Below, one piece after another: positions 60,613 to 64,000 of a DNA stretch of 64,000 nt. Origin of the DNA: Aselliscus stoliczkanus (lineage: Eukaryota; Chordata; Mammalia; Chiroptera; Hipposideridae). The stretch lies in NCBI GenBank assembly GCA_033961575.1, contig CM066740.1, positions 63,991,213-64,055,212 of the forward strand, read 5' to 3'. Position numbers and translations under genes: made by a program. Under the pieces are notes generated by a model. That model had not been told where the DNA came from and did no database searches. It saw nothing but the letters and a program-made list of their open reading frames with translations. Position 1 is the stretch's first letter. Each line of letters opens with the position of its first letter.

Positions 60613-60715
60613 GTAGAGCAAAGCGGTTAAGAGAACTGAACTTGAATCAAACTACTGGGTTCATATGGCCACTTTACCACTTGATGTACCTTGATATGAC
60701 CACTTGATTAACCTA
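60613..60715 (+). mobile_element. MIR relic fragment (forward)
   Basis: AGTAGAGCAAAGCGGTTAAG ... CTACTGGGTTCATATGGCCA ... CCACTTGATGTACCTTGATA follows the MIR head and core, with a decayed B box at GGTTCATATGG. It forms a head-to-head pair with the previous fragment. Confidence 0.65.
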
Positions 60716-60718
60716 AAT

Positions 60719-60960
60719 CATTCATTCATTCATTTAACAAATACATATTGCCACATTCTTTGAGCCACTCATTCTTCTAGGCACTGGGGATTCAATAGTT
60801 AACAAAGTAGGCTACATCCCTCATGGAACTTAGGTTGTAATGGGGGAAGCAAGATGATGATAAAATAAATAAAGCAAGAAAACAAATATAGAAAATGTGA
60901 GATGGTGGCAAGTGCTCTTAAGAAATTAAATCAAAATAATTTGGAGGGAGAAAAATGGAG
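60719..60960 (-). mobile_element. L2-like relic (reverse)
   Basis: CATTCATTCATTCATTTAAC, AAATACATATTGCC, TTCTAGGCACTGGGGATTCA and CATCCCTCATGGAACTTAGG correspond, in reverse, to the mammalian L2 3' end. Confidence 0.65.
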
Positions 60961-61029
60961 GAGGGTGCCATTTGTGCAGAATGGTCAGGAAGTCTTTTTT
61001 TTTTTTAATTAATTTATTTTTTATTAGTT

Positions 61030-61680
61030 TTAGGTATACAACACAATGCAATAGTTATACTCTTTACCCCCCAAAGTGAAAACCTCCCTTCCCCAGTTCA
61101 CCACCGCACTCCCCCACATATCATACATATCCATCACAACTCCCCTGACTCCCCTCCACAGTATACTCCACACCCCGTGACCATCCACATATTCAGTTGC
61201 AGTTGGCATACAATACTATACAACATCAGCTTCAGGTGTACAGTGCAGTGATCAAGCCTCTACTCAGTCCAAAATTTTTACAACATTATGATATTCCCCG
61301 AACTGTGTTTCATATCCCTGTGGCAATATTGTAGTTGTCTATTTATGCTGTCTAATCCCTTCCCCTTCCCCCCCATCCCCACCCCCTTCCCAACTAGCAA
61401 CCCTCAGTTTTTCCTCTACATCTACGAGTCTGTTTACTTTGATCGTTCACTCAGCTCTTCAGACTCCACACACAAGTGAGATTACATGGTACCTGTCCTC
61501 CGACTGACTTATTTCTTGCAACATATAGTCTCTTCACAACATTATCAGTTACATTCGCAGAACTGCCCCATATCCCTGCAGCAACATTGTAGTCCCACAT
61601 ACACTGTCCAAAACCTTCCCCCTCTCCCTCTTCCTCACTCCCTCCCAGCCAGCAACCATCAGTTTTTCCTTTATATCTGC
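61030..61680 (-). repeat. Duplicated 3'UTR segments in the HAL1-like element
   Basis: The segment at about 61278-61420 (ACAACATTATGATATTCCCC ... CAGTTTTTCCTCTACATCTA) recurs at 61537-61680 (ACAACATTATCAGTTACATT ... CAGTTTTTCCTTTATATCTG) in the same order with moderate divergence. Confidence 0.82.
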
Positions 61681-61744
61681 TTGATATGACTTCAATCTTC
61701 TTAAATTGTCTCTCTGGGTTAGCTTGTTTACCCCTTTCTTTTGT

Positions 61745-62617
61745 TTAAAAAAGCCCTTTTAACATTTCTTGCAATGCTGGCTTGGCGGTAATGAATTCCT
61801 TAAGCTTATTCATTTCTGAGAAGCTCTTTATTTCTCCTTCAATTTTAAGTGATAGCCGTGCTGGGTAGAGCAGTCTTGGTTGTAGGTCTTTATTTTGTGT
61901 CACTTTGAATATCTCCTGCCACTCCCTTCTGGCCTGCAGAGTTTCTATAGACAAGTCAGCTGTTAGTCTAACAGGAGTTCCTTTGTATGTAACCTGCTCT
62001 CTTTCTCTTTCAGCCTCTAGGATTCTGTGTCTGTCTTTAACCTTTGCCATTTTAACTATGATGTGTCTTGGTGTGGACCTGTTTGGGTTCAGCTTGTTTG
62101 GAACCCTCTGCACTTCCTGGGCATGTATGTTGATTTCCTTCACCAGGGTAGGGAAGTTTTCAGTCATTATTTTTTCAAATACATTTTTGACCCCTTGCTT
62201 CTTCTCTTCTCCTTCTGGTATTCCTATGATTCGAAGGTGGTTGTGCTTCACCTTGTCCCATAGGGCTCTTAAACTATTTTCATTGTTTTTTATTCTTTGG
62301 TCTTTTTGCTGTGCCAACTGGGTGAGTTCTGCTATTTTATCTTCCAAATCGCTGATCCGCTCCTCTGCTTCATCTACTCTACTGGTGAATCCTTCGAGTG
62401 TGTTCTTCATTTCAGTTATTGTATTCTTTAGTTCTAACAGGTTGTTTTTTATGGTTTCCCTATCCTTTTTTATGTCCTCGCTAAGTTCCTTAAACATTCT
62501 TATCATCAGTGTTCTAAACTCTGTCTCTGAAAGGTTGGATCCCTCTGTTTCATTTGGTTCCATTTCTGGAGGTTTCTTCTGATCTTTTACTTGTGACATG
62601 TTTCTTTGTTTCCCCAT
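61745..62617 (-). CDS. LINE-1 ORF1 protein (RNA-binding chaperone), open
   Basis: This is a 290-codon open frame. I place the start at 62617 (MGKQRNMSQVK) rather than at an upstream methionine 26 codons earlier, because MGK- is the usual L1 ORF1 start. Residues ~25-120 form a heptad-rich coiled coil (ETIKNNLLELKNTITEMKNT). An RRM-like core follows (HNHLRIIGIPEGEEKK). The C-terminal RNA-binding domain has TPRHIIVKMAKVKDRHRILE and ETLQARREWQEIFKVTQNK. The C-terminus MLKGLF is shorter than in human ORF1p (338 residues in all). In L1 the protein forms trimers and coats element RNA in cytoplasmic particles. By eye it is about three-quarters identical to the broken ORF1 at 34745-35617 over the C-terminal half. 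Expression is unknown. Confidence 0.9.
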   Translation of the reverse strand: MGKQRNMSQVKDQKKPPEMEPNETEGSNLSETEFRTLMIRMFKELSEDIKKDRETIKNNLLELKNTITEMKNTLEGFTSRVDEAEERISDLEDKIAELTQLAQQKDQRIKNNENSLRALWDKVKHNHLRIIGIPEGEEKKQGVKNVFEKIMTENFPTLVKEINIHAQEVQRVPNKLNPNRSTPRHIIVKMAKVKDRHRILEAEREREQVTYKGTPVRLTADLSIETLQARREWQEIFKVTQNKDLQPRLLYPARLSLKIEGEIKSFSEMNKLKEFITAKPALQEMLKGLF

Positions 62618-62818
62618 TCTGGCTGTTGCTCTGGGATTGCTTTGATGTATTAGATAGATCACCAGGAGAGCCCTGGCTGGATCACGCAGGCACACAGCTC
62701 ATGGCACAACACTCCCAGGAAAAATCCCAGTCTCAGCCTGTCCCAATCAGCCACTTGCAGATCAGGCTGAGCAGCCCGACAAACAATCACCAGCCTGGCA
62801 ACTCTGCAAGGGCAGTGC

Positions 62819-63080
62819 GGAGAGAGGGACCCGAGGCGGCTTGCGCACTCCCGCGACTCAGTGAGCAGCCTGTTGGAGCCGGATCACTCCCACTAGGCAT
62901 TTCTCTGGCAACACAGCACAAGCTGGGCAGAGGGTCGGGATCCGAGGCAGCTCGGTCACTTCCGGGTCTCAGTGAGCAAGCATGTTGGAGCCGGAGGGCA
63001 CCTGCCCTGCATTTCCCTGGCAACGCAGTATAAGCCCGGCGGAGGGTGGGGATCAAAGGCCGCATGCGCGTGCTCGCACG
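62819..63080 (-). repeat. 5'UTR monomers of the HAL1-like element, ~111 bp
   Basis: CCGAGGCGGCT (62831) recurs as CCGAGGCAGCT (62942), followed each time by a CTCAGTGAGCA block, GTTGGAGCCGGA and a CATTTC(T/C)CTGGCAAC block; a third partial unit starts near 63053. These lie upstream of ORF1 and probably carry the promoter. Confidence 0.82.
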
Positions 63081-63796
63081 CACGCACACACGTACTTCTG
63101 CGCCAATTCCACCAGACCAATTATGTCTCGGACCTGATCCTTCGTGGGAGGGCCCAAGCCTTACAAAATGGCGTCCTCCCTACATCACTCGCGTGCAGGC
63201 TCTGCACCATGGGAACAACAGTTTAAAAACCTCCAGCCTTTGCACCAAAGGTGCTCAATTTAGTCCATCCCTGCAGGCTCCCGGCTCACACAGCCACTCC
63301 CTCCACCAGGAACCAGGTAAGTGCTCACTGGTGAGCAAGCCCGGGCGCCGGCCCCACTGATTCTCTAGCTGCTCTTAGCCTCACCGAGCTGAGCAAAGAG
63401 CGTCCTCACTAATTTACTGCCGGCTATCTTAGAACTCCTCTTCCCAGCAAAGGAACTCTGGGCTGGTGAGCTTGGAGTGCAGCCGGAGGATCTCTCCCCC
63501 AACCAGACAAGCTTCCCACGGCTGGGGCTTCCCTCACGGGGTTTGCCCTCTCTCGTCTCAGCCCGTCCTACCAGACCCGACGTGGCCTCCTCTTTAAGTT
63601 CTTCGTTTAGTGGTTCTGTTCATTTAGTGTTCCGGGGACCTCCAGGGTTGAATGCTGTATAATTTGCTTGTAATTTTGGTGTGATCCTGGGAGGCAGTTA
63701 GCACAGCGTCTGTCTATGGTGCCATTTTACCGGAAGTCCCCAGGAAGTCTTTTGAGGAAAAAGTGTCCTTTGAGCAAAAATTGAAAGGAAGTATGG

Positions 63797-63832
63797 ACAC
63801 ACACACACACACACACACATGCACACACACAC
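63797..63832. repeat. (CA)n microsatellite
   Basis: Eleven CA units, CATG, then more CA up to the MITE. Confidence 0.96.
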
Positions 63833-63953
63833 TGGAGGTGCCAAAAAAATGTGTACATATGACTTGTATTCATCTTTTGCTATTGGTATATGAGTATTAT
63901 AATTTTAATACAGATTTTTTCCTTTTTTAAAATGTATATACATTTTTTGGCAC

Positions 63954-63956
<3 letters not shown>
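63833..63956. mobile_element. Mariner-type MITE between (CA)n and (TG)n
   Basis: GGAGGTGCCAAAAAAATGTG at the left and TACATTTTTTGGCACCC at the right are the same inverted termini as the copies at 2845 and 41133. It is the short form, about 124 bp. Flanking TA is blurred by the microsatellites on each side. Confidence 0.85.
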
Positions 63957-63994
<38 letters not shown>

Positions 63995-64000
63995 ATGTGT
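63957..64000. repeat. (TG)n microsatellite at window end
   Basis: About 18 GT/TG units, then GGATGTGT to the edge. Confidence 0.95.

Larger units (their letters stand above)
60999..63740 (-). mobile_element. HAL1-like L1 lacking ORF2, recent insertion
   Basis: A 2.74-kb reverse insertion is flanked by a perfect 13-bp target-site duplication CAGGAAGTCTTTT at 60986-60998 and 63741-63753. In its own orientation it has a GC-rich 5'UTR starting GGGGACTTCCGGTAAAATGG with tandem monomers, an open ORF1 (62617-61745) and a spacer. A ~25-bp scrap resembling ORF2 endonuclease sequence (near 61690-61712) follows, then a duplicated 3'UTR and a T/A-rich tail. ORF2, some 3.8 kb in L1, is absent. The 3'UTR matches that of the L1 at 30384, consistent with mobilisation in trans by L1. 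Confidence 0.92.

Noticed and set aside
61905..62582. 225-codon plus-strand frame
   Set aside because: It is the antisense shadow of the intact L1 ORF1 on the minus strand.
62554..63360. GC-rich open frames and CpG-rich DNA like a promoter of a host gene
   Set aside because: It is the monomeric 5'UTR of the HAL1-like element, inside its target-site duplication.

Overview
The window looks like mammalian nuclear DNA, most likely from a bat. It is AT-rich, has no recognisable host protein-coding exon, and is filled with LINE-1 (L1), tRNA-derived SINEs, endogenous-retrovirus LTRs, old MaLR, MIR and L2 relics, and DNA transposons. The bat assignment is inference. The long SINE ends in a CTGTTCCCC...CCCCAATAAAATCTTA tail like the one I recall from rhinolophoid bat SINEs (Rhin-1 type), and a mariner-type MITE with GGGTGCCAAAAAAATGTATACAC ends occurs three times. 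No conventional gene, rRNA, functional tRNA or CRISPR array is supported. All longer open frames are L1 proteins, SINE or low-complexity translations, or chance frames.

Layout. 1-3490 is an old L1 (+) cut by the left edge, with a 240-bp mariner inside it. 4890-9300 holds two LTR-like pieces, an L1 tail, a palindromic MITE and two SINEs. 9312-17700 is mostly unique sequence, including a TAATTA-rich stretch that could be a conserved regulatory element. 17.7-22.5 kb has MIR and L1M relics, two adjacent SINEs and a long pyrimidine/AT microsatellite. 22.7-27.65 kb has two L1 copies (+), one stripped of most of ORF2 and one a short recent insertion. 29.15-38.59 kb is a three-layer nest: a 5'-inverted L1 holds a solo LTR, which holds a full-length dead L1. 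39-44.4 kb has L1M, L2, MER5A, a Tigger relic and an ERVL pol relic. 44.9-51.05 kb is a 3'-lacking L1 (-) with a monomeric 5'UTR. 51-60.5 kb is mainly unique, with a purine microsatellite, a long SINE, a 103-bp L1, a short SINE and a MaLR LTR. 61.0-63.74 kb is the most interesting feature: an ORF2-less L1 (HAL1-like) flanked by a perfect 13-bp target-site duplication, with an open 290-codon ORF1.

How the parts relate. Autonomous L1 supplies the reverse transcriptase for the SINEs, the HAL1-like copy and the truncated L1s, all of which carry A-tails, most of them with readable target-site duplications. The L1 copies show three unrelated 5'UTR tandem-repeat arrays, with units of about 315, 185-200 and 111 bp, which suggests repeated promoter replacement in this lineage. 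The SINE exists as a short head-plus-A-tail form and a long form. I found no undescribed multi-gene system. The best candidates for novelty are the HAL1-like element and the SINE and MITE subfamily structure.
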